From NCBI GenBank assembly GCA_028288725.1, contig JAQGIC010000062.1, forward strand, positions 186,001 through 250,000: 64,000 nucleotides of DNA, read 5' to 3'. This DNA is from Rhodospirillales bacterium. GTDB lineage: Bacteria > Pseudomonadota > Alphaproteobacteria > ATCC43930 > CGMCC-115725. This document shows, piece after piece, positions 38,854 through 47,562 of the stretch. Position numbers and translations under genes: made by a program. Each line of letters opens with the position of its first letter. Within the stretch, counting starts at the first letter, position 1. The notes under the pieces are model-generated. The model searched no databases and was not told the DNA's origin. It was given only the letters and a program-made list of their open reading frames with translations.

Positions 38854-39857
38854 GGCGCTGCCTCCACGCCCGGATGGTCGTTGGTCGGACGGCCGGCGGC
38901 ATCGAGCGGAAAATGGCAGCGCGCGCGAACGCCGGCACCGCCGGCCAGCGCCGGCTGATAGACCGTGCAGGCCTCGACCCGGAACCTGCAGCGCGGATTG
39001 AACAGGCAGCCGTCCGGCCGGTCGTCGATGCCGGGCACGACGCCCGGAATGGTCGGCAGGCGGCGCTTGCCGATCGCGCGTTCCGGCAGGGCGTCGAGCA
39101 GCGCCGCCGTATAGGGGTGCAGCGGTGCGGCGAACAGATGCTCGGTCGATTGCTCCTCGACCATCTGGCCGGCATACATGACCTGGACCCGTTTGGCGGT
39201 TTCGGCGACCACACCCATGTCGTGGGTGATCAGGATCAGTCCCATGCCGCGCTCGCGCTGGAGCGAGACCAGCAGATCCAGGATCTGCTTCTGGATGGTC
39301 ACGTCCAGTGCCGTGGTCGGCTCGTCCGCGATCAGCAGGCGCGGATTGCAGGCGATCGCCATGGCGATCATCACCCGCTGATTCATGCCGCCGGACAATT
39401 GATGCGGGAACGACTTCAGCCGGGTCTCGGGCGCCGGGATGCCGACCTGGTGCAACAGTTCGATCACCCGGTCGCGCACTTTGGCCTTGGGCACGACGCC
39501 ATGGGTCGTCAGCGCCTCGCCGATCTGCCAGCCGATCGGAAAGCACGGATTGAGCGACGACATCGGCTCCTGGAACACCATGGCGATGTCCTTACCGACT
39601 AGGCGGCGGCGCTCGCGCGGCGAGATGCCGAGCAGGTCGATGCCGTCGAACTTCATGACGTCGGCGGTGACCTTGCCGGGGTAGCCGATCAGGCCCATGA
39701 GCGCCAGCATCGATACGCTCTTGCCCGAGCCGGACTCGCCGACCACGCACAGGATCTCGCCCGGATCGAGGGTCATGTCCAGGCGGTCGACCGCGCGGAA
39801 CAGCCCGCGCGAGGTCGAGAATTCGACGGTGAGATTGCGGATTTCGAGGGCGGACAT
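38850..39857 (-). CDS. dppD: Peptide ABC transporter ATP-binding protein DppD
   Basis: ATPase of 335 residues. Walker [11 protein letters not shown]-loop [16 protein letters not shown], signature [16 protein letters not shown] (the usual GGM form of DppD) and Walker [13 protein letters not shown] are intact. The C-terminus has the family [14 protein letters not shown] Cys cluster. Start and stop overlap its neighbours dppC and dppF by one and four bases, so the operon is tightly coupled. Confidence 0.92.
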   Translation of the reverse strand: MSALEIRNLTVEFSTSRGLFRAVDRLDMTLDPGEILCVVGESGSGKSVSMLALMGLIGYPGKVTADVMKFDGIDLLGISPRERRRLVGKDIAMVFQEPMSSLNPCFPIGWQIGEALTTHGVVPKAKVRDRVIELLHQVGIPAPETRLKSFPHQLSGGMNQRVMIAMAIACNPRLLIADEPTTALDVTIQKQILDLLVSLQRERGMGLILITHDMGVVAETAKRVQVMYAGQMVEEQSTEHLFAAPLHPYTAALLDALPERAIGKRRLPTIPGVVPGIDDRPDGCLFNPRCRFRVEACTVYQPALAGGAGVRARCHFPLDAAGRPTNDHPGVEAAP

Positions 39858-40765
39858 CAGCGCTTCAGCTTCGGATCGAGGGCGTCGCGCAACCCGTCGC
39901 CGAACAGGTTGAAGGCGAGGACGGTGATGAGAATGGCGAGGCCGGGGAAGGTGAGCATCCACCAGGCGCGTTGGTAATATTGCAGGGCACCGGCCAGCAT
40001 CGTGCCCCATTCCGGTGTCGGCGGCTGAGCGCCCAATCCGAGGAAGCTGAGCGCGGCCTCGTCCAGGATCGCGCTGGAAAAGCCGAGCGTGGCCTGCACG
40101 ATCAGCGGTGCCACGCAGTTCGGCAGCACGGTGATCAGCATCAGCCGCAAGGTGCCGGCCCCGGCGCAGCGCGTCGCCGTCACATAGTCGCGCGCCAATT
40201 CCGACAGCGCCGCCGCGCGGACCAGGCGCGTGTAGTGCGGCAGGGTGACGATCGACACGGCGAACATGGCGTTCATCAGGCTGGGATGGCCCAGGATCGC
40301 GACGATGACCACGGCCAGCACCAGGCTGGGGAACACCAGCAGCACGTCCATGAGCCGCATCAGCGTGATATCGATGATGCCGCCGGCGAAGGCGGCCGAC
40401 AGGCCCAGGAGCGTGCCGACGGCGAGCGACAGGGTCACGACCATGGCGCCGATCATCAGCGACAGGCGCGCGCCATGAATCAGCCGGGACAGGATATCCC
40501 GGCCTAGATCGTCGGTGCCCAGCAGGAAATCGGAATTGCCGCCCTCGACCCAGGCGGGCGGCGCCAGGAACGACGTGCGGAACTGCTCGATCGGCGAATG
40601 GGGCGCCACATAGTCGGCACCGACCGCGACCACGATCAGCACGATCATGATCGCCAAACCGACGATGGCGCCGCGATTCTCGGCGAAGGAACGCCAGAAG
40701 GCGGCCAGGCGGCCCGGCGGTGGGCGCACCGCGCGAGCGGTTGCGTCGCTGTCGATCGTCGCCAT
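39857..40765 (-). CDS. dppC: Peptide ABC transporter permease DppC
   Basis: Inner-membrane permease of 302 residues with about six helices. The N-terminal segment AIVGLAIMIVLIVVAVGADY is the first helix; LGTDDLGRDILSRLIHGAR is the DppC signature; the EAA loop is ELARDYVTATRCAGAG. It ends with FNLFGDGLRDALDPKLKR, the usual DppC C-terminus. Stop and start codons overlap those of dppD and dppB by one base each. Confidence 0.92.
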   Translation of the reverse strand: MATIDSDATARAVRPPPGRLAAFWRSFAENRGAIVGLAIMIVLIVVAVGADYVAPHSPIEQFRTSFLAPPAWVEGGNSDFLLGTDDLGRDILSRLIHGARLSLMIGAMVVTLSLAVGTLLGLSAAFAGGIIDITLMRLMDVLLVFPSLVLAVVIVAILGHPSLMNAMFAVSIVTLPHYTRLVRAAALSELARDYVTATRCAGAGTLRLMLITVLPNCVAPLIVQATLGFSSAILDEAALSFLGLGAQPPTPEWGTMLAGALQYYQRAWWMLTFPGLAILITVLAFNLFGDGLRDALDPKLKR

Positions 40766-41769
40766 CAGCGTCGGATCCTGGGATTGAGAAAGCCATAGGT
40801 CAGATCGACGCCGAAATTCACCAGCATGACCAGGCTGGCCACCAGGAGCACGCCGCCCTGCAGCACCGGATAGTCGCGCCGCTGGACCGATTCGACCAGC
40901 CAATGGCCGACGCCGGGCCAGGAGAAGATCGTCTCGGTCAGGATGGCGCCACCCAATAAGGTGCCGACCTGCAGGCCGATCACGGTGACGACCGGGATGA
41001 GCGCGTTGCGGAGCGCGTGGATCAGCACGACGCGGCCGGCCCCCAGGCCCTTGGCGCGCGCGGTGCGGATGTAATCCTCGTTCAGCACTTCCAGCATGGC
41101 GGAGCGCGTCATGCGCGCGACCGTGGCCAGCGGGATGGTGCCCAGCACGATCGCCGGCAGGATCAGGTGGCTGATCGCCGACAGCACGGCGCCGTCATCG
41201 TCGGAAAACCAGCTGTCGATCAGCATGAAGCCGGTCCAGGGCTCGACATAGAAGGCATCGGCGATCCGGCCCGAGACGGGGGTCCAGCCGAGCCCGACCG
41301 AGAAGATCAGGATCATCATCAATCCCCACCAGGGGATCGGCATCGAGGCGCCGGTGACCGACAGGCCCATCAGCCCATAGTCGAACGGCGAGCCGCGCTT
41401 GACCGCGGCGATGACGCCCAGCGGCAATCCGATCAGGATCGCGAAGACGATGGCGCAGACCGACAGCTCGACCGTCGCCGGGAACAGTTGGGTGAATTCC
41501 GTCCAGACCGGCTGCTTGGTCACGACCGAAGTGCCGAGATCGCCCGAGGCGACCTGCTCCTCATAGTCCAGGAACTGCTTCCACAGCGGCTGATCCAGCC
41601 CCGCCTCGTGGCGCAGTTCCGCCAGCCGCTCGGGCGCGATGCCGCGCTCGCCGAAGCGCACCTCGATCGGGTCGCCCGGCACCAGCCGGATCAGCGCGAA
41701 GGTCAGCAACGTCACGCCGACGAAGGTCGGAATGATCAGGCTGACCCGTCGGAGGATGAATTGGAGCAA
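40765..41769 (-). CDS. dppB: Peptide ABC transporter permease DppB
   Basis: Inner-membrane permease of 334 residues, starting with FILRRVSLIIPTFVGVTLLT. The DppB hallmark LVPGDPIEVRFG, the EAA loop NEDYIRTARAKGLG and the C-terminal TETIFSWPGVGHWLVES are present. No ATG precedes the canonical N-terminus, so TTG 41769 is the likely start. The gap to dppA contains a strong terminator. Confidence 0.92.
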   Translation of the reverse strand: MLQFILRRVSLIIPTFVGVTLLTFALIRLVPGDPIEVRFGERGIAPERLAELRHEAGLDQPLWKQFLDYEEQVASGDLGTSVVTKQPVWTEFTQLFPATVELSVCAIVFAILIGLPLGVIAAVKRGSPFDYGLMGLSVTGASMPIPWWGLMMILIFSVGLGWTPVSGRIADAFYVEPWTGFMLIDSWFSDDDGAVLSAISHLILPAIVLGTIPLATVARMTRSAMLEVLNEDYIRTARAKGLGAGRVVLIHALRNALIPVVTVIGLQVGTLLGGAILTETIFSWPGVGHWLVESVQRRDYPVLQGGVLLVASLVMLVNFGVDLTYGFLNPRIRR

Positions 41770-41802
41770 GGTGTCCCGATACTCGACGTTGGGGATAGAA
41801 AA

Positions 41803-41840
41803 ACGGGGGCGGGCAGCGCTTACACGCCGACCGCCCCCGT
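41803..41840 (-). terminator. Terminator between dppA and dppB
   Basis: On the minus strand a perfect 10-bp stem (ACGGGGGCGG with CCGCCCCCGT; plus-strand positions 41803-41812 and 41831-41840) is followed by TTTTC. It lies 12 bases after the dppA stop. Partial readthrough would give much more binding protein than permease and ATPase. Confidence 0.85.
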
Positions 41841-41851
41841 CCTTGGGCTGG

Positions 41852-43456
41852 CTACTTCAGGTCGACCTGGTCGAACTGATGCTTGCCGAACGGGCTCATG
41901 ACATAGCCCGAAACGTTGGACCGCATCGGCATGAACACGACCGAATGCGCGATGAGGAAAAACGGCGCTTCCTCATGCATGATCACCTGGGCCTGCAGGT
42001 AGAGCTTCTTGCGCTCGGCCTGGTCGGTGATGGTCGCGGCCTTGTTGATCAGGTCGTCGAACTGCTGGTTGCACCATTTCGACGCGCTGCCGCCGCCCGG
42101 ACGGGCCGCCGCACAGCTGGACAGCGGGACGAAGAAATTGTCCGGATCGCCATTGTCGCCGGTCCAGCCGAGTTCGGCCGCCTGATGCTCGCCCTGCTGG
42201 ACGCGCTTGCGGTACTCGCCCCACTCGTAGCTGACGACGCTCGCCTTGACGCCGACCTTGGACAGATCCGCCTGCATCAACTCGGCGATGCGCTTGGCGT
42301 CCGGATTGTACGGGCGCTGCACGGGCATGGCCCACAGATCGGTCTCGAACCCGTCGGGATAGCCCGCTTCCGCCAGCTTCTTCTTGGCGTCGGCCGGGTC
42401 GTACTTGAAGTCCTGGATGTCGTTGTTATAGGCCCAGAGCGTCGGCGGGATCAGGTTCTTGGCCGGCTGGCCGGCGCCCTGATAGACCGCCTCCAGGATC
42501 GCCTTCTTGTCGATCGCCTCGTTGATGGCGATGCGGACCAGCTTGTTGTCGAACGGCTTTTTCTGGGTGTTGAAGGCCAGATAGCCGATGTTCAGGCCCG
42601 GCTGCTCCTGCAGCTGCAGGGTCTTGTCGGCCTTGATCGACGGCAGATCGGCGATATTCGGCGAGATGATGACCTGGCATTCATTGGCGCGCAGCTTGGC
42701 CAGGCGGACCGCCGGATCCTTGTTGATCGAGAACACCAGGTTGTCGATCTTCGCCTTGGTGCCCCAGTATTCCTTGAACGCCTTATAGCGGATCGTCGAA
42801 TCCTTGACGTACTGCACGAATTCGAACGGACCGGTGCCGATCGGTTCCTGATCGATCATCTCCGGCTTGCCCTGCTTCAGCAGCGCATCGGCATATTCCT
42901 TCGACTGGATCGACATGAAATCCATCGCCATGTCGGCGAGGAAGGGTGAATTCGGCCCGGTCAGCGTGATCTTGATCGTCAGCGGATCGACCTTCTCGAC
43001 CGACTTCAGGAGCTTCGGGAAGCTCATGTCGTTGAAGTAGTCGTAACTGCCGCCCGAAACCTTGTGATAGGCGTTGTCGTCCTTCGACTGCCGCTCGAAC
43101 GAGAAGATCACGTCGTCGGCGTCGAAGTCGCGCGTCGGCTTGAAATGGGCGTTGGAATGGAACTTCACGCCCTTCCTCAGATGGAACGTATAGACCGTGC
43201 CGTCGGCCGAAACGTCCCACTTCTCCGCCAGGCCCGGCTCGATCTCGGTCGTGCCGCGCTTGAATTCGACCAGCTTGCCATAGACGGGCAGGTTGGCGTC
43301 GAACGTCGTGCCGGTCGTGTTGATCTGCGGGTTGAAGTTTTCCGGCGAGCCTTCCGAGCAATAGACCAGCGTCTTTGCGGCTTGCGCCTGGCTCGTCGCC
43401 CCCATGAATCCGAACGCCGCGAGCGCACAGGCTGCGGCCATGGCCTTGTAGGTCAT
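41852..43456 (-). CDS. dppA: Dipeptide-binding periplasmic protein DppA-like
   Basis: Family 5 solute-binding protein of 534 residues. A signal peptide ends near TSQAQA at residue 27, followed by KTLVYCSEGSPENFNPQI, typical of DppA. Further family blocks include YTFHLRKGVKFHSN, DFDADDVIFSFERQ and YNPDAKRIAELMQADL. It heads the dpp operon; ligands are probably di- or oligopeptides, but related proteins bind heme or aminolevulinate. Confidence 0.9.
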   Translation of the reverse strand: MTYKAMAAACALAAFGFMGATSQAQAAKTLVYCSEGSPENFNPQINTTGTTFDANLPVYGKLVEFKRGTTEIEPGLAEKWDVSADGTVYTFHLRKGVKFHSNAHFKPTRDFDADDVIFSFERQSKDDNAYHKVSGGSYDYFNDMSFPKLLKSVEKVDPLTIKITLTGPNSPFLADMAMDFMSIQSKEYADALLKQGKPEMIDQEPIGTGPFEFVQYVKDSTIRYKAFKEYWGTKAKIDNLVFSINKDPAVRLAKLRANECQVIISPNIADLPSIKADKTLQLQEQPGLNIGYLAFNTQKKPFDNKLVRIAINEAIDKKAILEAVYQGAGQPAKNLIPPTLWAYNNDIQDFKYDPADAKKKLAEAGYPDGFETDLWAMPVQRPYNPDAKRIAELMQADLSKVGVKASVVSYEWGEYRKRVQQGEHQAAELGWTGDNGDPDNFFVPLSSCAAARPGGGSASKWCNQQFDDLINKAATITDQAERKKLYLQAQVIMHEEAPFFLIAHSVVFMPMRSNVSGYVMSPFGKHQFDQVDLK

Positions 43457-43678
43457 CCTAACGTGATCTCCTCTGTCGATTTGTACCGGGGCGTCCTGGC
43501 GGTGATGTCCCTAGGGCACCCGCCGTCGCTTCTCTTGGGCGCTGCATTAGACCACCTTTGCCACGGCTGTCAAACCGGACCGCCTGCGTCGTACCGCCGG
43601 CGAAGTGTCGCGTGCCCAACGATTTTCCATCCTTGCCATTCCGGCTGGAAGGGCATCCGGCGTATAGTCCCGCACACC

Positions 43679-44167
43679 ATGGATTTCCCCACCCCCTTCG
43701 CCGTCCATACCGAAGCCGTTCGTCCGGAGTGGCTCGACTACAACGGCCACATGAACCTCGCCTACTACGTGCTCGTGTTCGATCACGCGACCGACGTGCT
43801 GTTCGACGCCCTCGGGGTGGGTGCCGACTACCGGCAATCGACCGACCTCTCGCTGTTCGCGGTCGAATCGCATATTCTCTATCAGGGCGAGGTGGGTGAC
43901 GGCGCGCCGCTGCGGATCGAAAGCCGCGTGCTGGGCGTCGACGGCAAGCGCCTGCATTTCGGCCATGAGATGTTCCATGCGACCGAGAACCGCCGCGCCG
44001 CCACGATCGAACTGATGGCGGTCCATGTCGATCTCAGGACCCGCCGGACCAGCCCGTTCCCGCCGGAGCGGCGCCCGCTGCTCGACGAGGCGGCCGCGGC
44101 GCACGCGCGCCTGCCCGCCGCCGACTGGGCTGGCCGGTGCATCCAGTTCGCCCCGCGTTCGCGCTAG
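43679..44167 (+). CDS. Hotdog-fold thioesterase
   Basis: A 162-residue 4HBT-like protein. The conserved N-terminal block RPEWLDYNGHMNLAYYVLVF contains the catalytic-site Asp and the NGHM turn; QGEVGDGAPLRIESRVLGVD forms the beta sheet. Similar domains are fused to carnitine dehydrogenases as betainyl-CoA thioesterases or act on other short acyl-CoAs; the substrate here is unknown. It lies 222 bases from the divergent dppA and three bases before the ClC channel gene. Confidence 0.75.
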   Translation: MDFPTPFAVHTEAVRPEWLDYNGHMNLAYYVLVFDHATDVLFDALGVGADYRQSTDLSLFAVESHILYQGEVGDGAPLRIESRVLGVDGKRLHFGHEMFHATENRRAATIELMAVHVDLRTRRTSPFPPERRPLLDEAAAAHARLPAADWAGRCIQFAPRSR

Positions 44168-44170
44168 GCC

Positions 44171-46027
44171 ATGCCGCACGATCCCGCCACGGCCTCACCG
44201 GGCTTCTTCGCCACGCGCCGGCGCTGGGTCGGGCTGCGCTGGCGCTTGCTGCAGCGGGCGCTGCAGCACAGCGCGTTCCGCGACGACGAACTGGCCTTCC
44301 TCGGCATCGCGGCTCTGGTCGGCGTGCTCGCCTCCTTGGGCGTCGTGCTGCTGCGTCTGGCGGTGACCATGATCCATACCGCGACCTTCGGCATCCCGAT
44401 CGACGAGCATCTGAGCGTCGGCGAGGTCCGCGACTGGCGGCTGGTCCTGATCGTGCCGATCGCGGGCGGCCTGGTGATCGGCGGCGTCGCCTGGGCGATC
44501 CGCCGCTGGCGCCCCCACGACATCGTCGACGCGATCGAGGCGAACGCGCTCTATGGCGGCCGCATGTCGTTGCGCGACAGCCTCAATCTGGCGCTGTTGA
44601 GCGTGCTCTCGTCGGGCGTCGGCGCCTCGGTCGGGCTCGAGGCCGCCTATACCCAGTTCGGCTCCGGCCTCGGCTCCAGGCTGGCGAGCCTCCTGAAGCT
44701 CCGGCGCGACGATCGGCGGATGCTGGTCGGTTGCGGTGCCGCCGCCGCGATCGCCGCCGCGTTCAACGCGCCGCTGACCGGTGCCTTCTACGCCTTCGAG
44801 CTGATTCTCGGCAGCTACACGCTGTCGGGCCTGGCGCCGGTGACGATCGCGGCGCTGGCCGGCACATTTACCGCCCGCTGGGTGTTCGGTGCCGATCCGG
44901 TCTTCACCGCCAGCCACAGCGTGCATATCGGCGGCTGGGACTATGCGGCGTTCCTGGTGCTCGGGCTGGCGTCGGCCGGGCTTGGCATCGTCGTCATGCG
45001 CGGCGTGACCGCGACCGAGGGCTGGTTCCGCCGCCGGGCGATTCCGCTCTGGCTCCGGCCCGCGATCGGCGCCATTCCGGTCGGGCTGGTGGCGCTGGTC
45101 TGGCCTCAGGTGCTGGGCAGCGGCCATGGCGGCATCGAGCTCGATCTGCATGTGGCCCTAGCCCTGCCGTTCATGATCGGGCTGGTGCTGGCCAAGATCG
45201 CGGCCTCGGCCATCTCGATCGGCGCCGGCTTCCGCGGCGGCCTGTTCAGCTCCGCCCTGTTCATCGGCAGTCTGATGGGCGGGGCGATCGCCATGCTGAT
45301 CGACCGGCTGATCCCGTCGGCCCTGCTCGATCCGCTGGCCTATTCGCTGGTCGGCATGGGCACGGTCGGTGCCGCGATCGTCGGCGCGCCGACCGCGATG
45401 ATCCTGCTCGTGCTGGAGACGACGGGCGATTTCTCGGCGACGGTCGGCGTCATGGTCGGCGTGGTCGCGGCCTCGGTCGCGACCCGGCACTGGTTCGGCT
45501 ATTCGTTCGCGACCTGGCGCTTCCATCTGCGGGGCTTGAAGATCCGCAGTCCCGAGGATGTCGGCTGGTTCGACGAGATCAAGGTCGGCCGCCTGATGCG
45601 CGGCGATCCCAAGATCGTGCCGGTCGAGATCACCATCGCGGCGCTCAGGCGCGCCTATCCGCTGGGCAGCACCAAACAGGTCTTCGCGGCCGACGGCGGC
45701 AAGCTCGCCGGCATGATCGATCTGGCCGAGGTCCATGGACCGGATATCGAGGGCGACCCCGATACGCTCACCGCCAAGGGCCTCGTCCATGAAGCGCCGT
45801 TCCTGCTGCCGGGCGACGGCGTCCGCCAGGCTTTGGCGCGGTTCAGCGAGGCCCGGCTCGAGACCCTGCCGGTGGTCGACGACCCGAACGGGCTGCAGAT
45901 CATCGGCTATCTGACCGAGGCCTACGCGCTCAGGCGCTACACCCAGGAACTGGAGCGCCGCCGCGGCGAGGCGGGCGAGGGCTCCAGCCTGTTCTCGGCC
46001 GCGACCCCGCCCGAGGCGGGCGGCTAG
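44171..46027 (+). CDS. ClC family chloride channel/antiporter with C-terminal CBS pair
   Basis: A 618-residue membrane protein. The first selectivity region reads SSGVGASVGLEAAYTQFGSG, keeping the gating Glu of GREGP as GLEAA; the region FNAPLTGAFYAFELILGSY follows, and the late filter motif is GAGFRGGLFSSALFIG. Cytosolic CBS domains lie at about residues 465-600 (GDPKIVPVEITIAALRRAYP, LPVVDDPNGLQIIGYLTEAY). It may move chloride or another anion; the altered filter residues do not allow a choice. The TAG stop is inside repeat copy B. Confidence 0.88.
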   Translation: MPHDPATASPGFFATRRRWVGLRWRLLQRALQHSAFRDDELAFLGIAALVGVLASLGVVLLRLAVTMIHTATFGIPIDEHLSVGEVRDWRLVLIVPIAGGLVIGGVAWAIRRWRPHDIVDAIEANALYGGRMSLRDSLNLALLSVLSSGVGASVGLEAAYTQFGSGLGSRLASLLKLRRDDRRMLVGCGAAAAIAAAFNAPLTGAFYAFELILGSYTLSGLAPVTIAALAGTFTARWVFGADPVFTASHSVHIGGWDYAAFLVLGLASAGLGIVVMRGVTATEGWFRRRAIPLWLRPAIGAIPVGLVALVWPQVLGSGHGGIELDLHVALALPFMIGLVLAKIAASAISIGAGFRGGLFSSALFIGSLMGGAIAMLIDRLIPSALLDPLAYSLVGMGTVGAAIVGAPTAMILLVLETTGDFSATVGVMVGVVAASVATRHWFGYSFATWRFHLRGLKIRSPEDVGWFDEIKVGRLMRGDPKIVPVEITIAALRRAYPLGSTKQVFAADGGKLAGMIDLAEVHGPDIEGDPDTLTAKGLVHEAPFLLPGDGVRQALARFSEARLETLPVVDDPNGLQIIGYLTEAYALRRYTQELERRRGEAGEGSSLFSAATPPEAGG

Positions 46028-46140
46028 AGTGCGATGACATGAGGCCAACTCGGCCTCATGTCTGAATCGCACTCCAAATCATATGTTTAGAGACTGATTC
46101 ACCGATCAAACCGAGCCGGTTTGATCGGATCAGGCTCTAG
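46024..46140. repeat. Dispersed hairpin element, copy B (between convergent genes)
   Basis: Occupies the entire gap between the ClC gene (TAG 46025-46027) and the AraC-GyrI gene (TAG 46137-46139 on the minus strand). Stems: GAGTGCGAT/ATCGCACTC (46027-46035/46066-46074) enclosing GACATGAGGCC/GGCCTCATGTC (46036-46046/46052-46062), and CCGATCAAACCG/CGGTTTGATCGG (46102-46113/46117-46128). Its termini CTAGAG and CTCTAG are themselves inverted. It is copy A in reverse orientation. Confidence 0.85.
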
Positions 46141-46985
46141 CCTTCGATCGGCAGCGCCAGTTCCGTCACCAGCCGGTCGGGCGGCGTCGAGCGGGCGTCG
46201 TTCAGATAGATCTCCAACGGGGGCGCTTCGCGCAAAGTGACACCGCTCTGCGGCAGCCATAGCCCATAGAGCCGGTTGAAGGCCTCGGCGATCAGCGTAT
46301 AGGGGCCGACATGGCGATAGACCGCATATGCGCCGCCCGGAAGATCGAGCCAGTGCATCTCGTCGTCCAGCAGATCGGGTTCCGGCCCCGCCGACAGGCC
46401 GAAGCAGGCATCGTATCGAACTTGATCGATCGGCACTTCGGCTGGATTGTCATACGGTATGCCGATGCAGGCCTCGATCCGCCCGGTCAGCTCCCGCTGC
46501 CGCATCCATAGCAAGAGCGCGTCCCAAACGCGAGGCACCTCGGTATACGGGCCGAGCTTGCGCATCGCGACCACCCGGCGAGCCGGGAATTCTTTGATTT
46601 CCACATCCATGGGCACACCCCGTCTGAAGTCGTGGTCGATCCGGGCGTGTTGCCGTCGATAGTCGGACGGCGTCATGCCGGTACGGGCGACGAAGGCACG
46701 GGTGAAGCCGCGTCCGCTGTCGAAGCCCGCTTCGACAGCGATATCGATGATGGCGCGATCGGTCGTGCCGACCGCGGTGGCGGCGCGCAGCAGGCGCAGG
46801 CGCCGCACCGTATCGGCCACGGTTTCGCCCACCATGCCGCGATAGATCCGGTGGAAATGGAACGGCGAGAAGCAGGCGGTCCCGGCCAGCCGCTCGAACG
46901 ACAGCGTCTCGTCGAGATGGGCCCTCAGATGGTCCATCACCTTCAGAATGCGCCGCCGATAGTCCCGCTCCGTGTTCTGCCGCAT
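46137..46985 (-). CDS. AraC family regulator with GyrI-like effector domain
   Basis: A 282-residue protein. Residues 1-110 hold two AraC helix-turn-helix motifs (SFERLAGTACFSPFHFHRIY and DIAVEAGFDSGRGFTRAF ending in GMTPSDYRR). Residues 125-282 form a GyrI/SOUL-like ligand-binding domain (VEIKEFPARRVVAMRKLGPY, YAVYRHVGPYTLIAEAFNRL). This is the Rob/BmrR-like layout used to sense small hydrophobic compounds. No obvious target gene is adjacent. Confidence 0.88.
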   Translation of the reverse strand: MRQNTERDYRRRILKVMDHLRAHLDETLSFERLAGTACFSPFHFHRIYRGMVGETVADTVRRLRLLRAATAVGTTDRAIIDIAVEAGFDSGRGFTRAFVARTGMTPSDYRRQHARIDHDFRRGVPMDVEIKEFPARRVVAMRKLGPYTEVPRVWDALLLWMRQRELTGRIEACIGIPYDNPAEVPIDQVRYDACFGLSAGPEPDLLDDEMHWLDLPGGAYAVYRHVGPYTLIAEAFNRLYGLWLPQSGVTLREAPPLEIYLNDARSTPPDRLVTELALPIEG

Positions 46986-47055
46986 CGCTTTCGACCGATC
47001 CTTGACACGAAAGCCAGCCTGCCATGTCGCCCGGATGCGCGCGCGACCGGAATTG

Positions 47056-47535
47056 CTAATCCGACGCCAGCCGCTTCAGCGCCTCGCCGTCGATGCGGTA
47101 GGATCGCCAGTCGTGGCGATGCTCGATGCCCAGCTTTTCGTAGAAGCCGCGCGCCGGGTTCCATTCCAGCACCGACAGATCGAGCCGCTGGGCGTCATGC
47201 CGGACCGCGACCTGCGCCATATCGACGATCAGCCGGCGACCGAGCCCGTGGCCGCGCGCCGATTCGGCGACATAGAGGTCCTCCAGATAGATCCCGGCGC
47301 GGCCGAGCCAGGTCGAATAGCTGAAGAACCAGAGCGCGAAGCCCACGACCCTTCCGTCCAGCTCGACGACGCGGCAGCCGAAGCGCTTCTCCGGCCCGAA
47401 CCCGTCGCGCAGCAGGTCGGCCTCGGTCGCGACCACGGCGTCGGGCGCGCGTTCGAAGATCGCCAGTTCCGTGATGAGTGCGAGGATGGTCGGCACGTCC
47501 GCGGGCGCCGCGTCGCGCAGGTGGATCTTGGGCAT
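47056..47535 (-). CDS. GNAT N-acetyltransferase, diamine acetyltransferase-like
   Basis: A 159-residue GNAT. It starts IHLRDAAPADVPTILALI, has the acetyl-CoA loop ARGHGLGRRLI near residue 95 and the C-terminal LSVLEWNPARGFYEKLGIE. The pattern LEDLYV..RGHGLG..VLEWN is that of spermidine/spermine acetyltransferase-like (SAT2) proteins, so a polyamine or other amine substrate is plausible. ATG 47535 is preferred; TTG 47547 is possible. It is the last gene after the hydrolase and permease genes on this strand. Confidence 0.75.
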   Translation of the reverse strand: MPKIHLRDAAPADVPTILALITELAIFERAPDAVVATEADLLRDGFGPEKRFGCRVVELDGRVVGFALWFFSYSTWLGRAGIYLEDLYVAESARGHGLGRRLIVDMAQVAVRHDAQRLDLSVLEWNPARGFYEKLGIEHRHDWRSYRIDGEALKRLASD

Positions 47536-47562
47536 CGGTGGTTCCAACTCTCGGGGGGACTC

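Noticed and set aside
39858-40796. N-terminal extension of DppD reaching into dppC
   Set aside because: The frame is open upstream but overlaps the real dppC gene; the ATP-binding protein starts at 39857 with the usual [11 protein letters not shown].
43663-43678. Leaderless promoter for the thioesterase (TATAGT about 11 bases before the ATG)
   Set aside because: The -10-like hexamer is well placed, but no -35 at 15-19 bases is visible; not enough to list.
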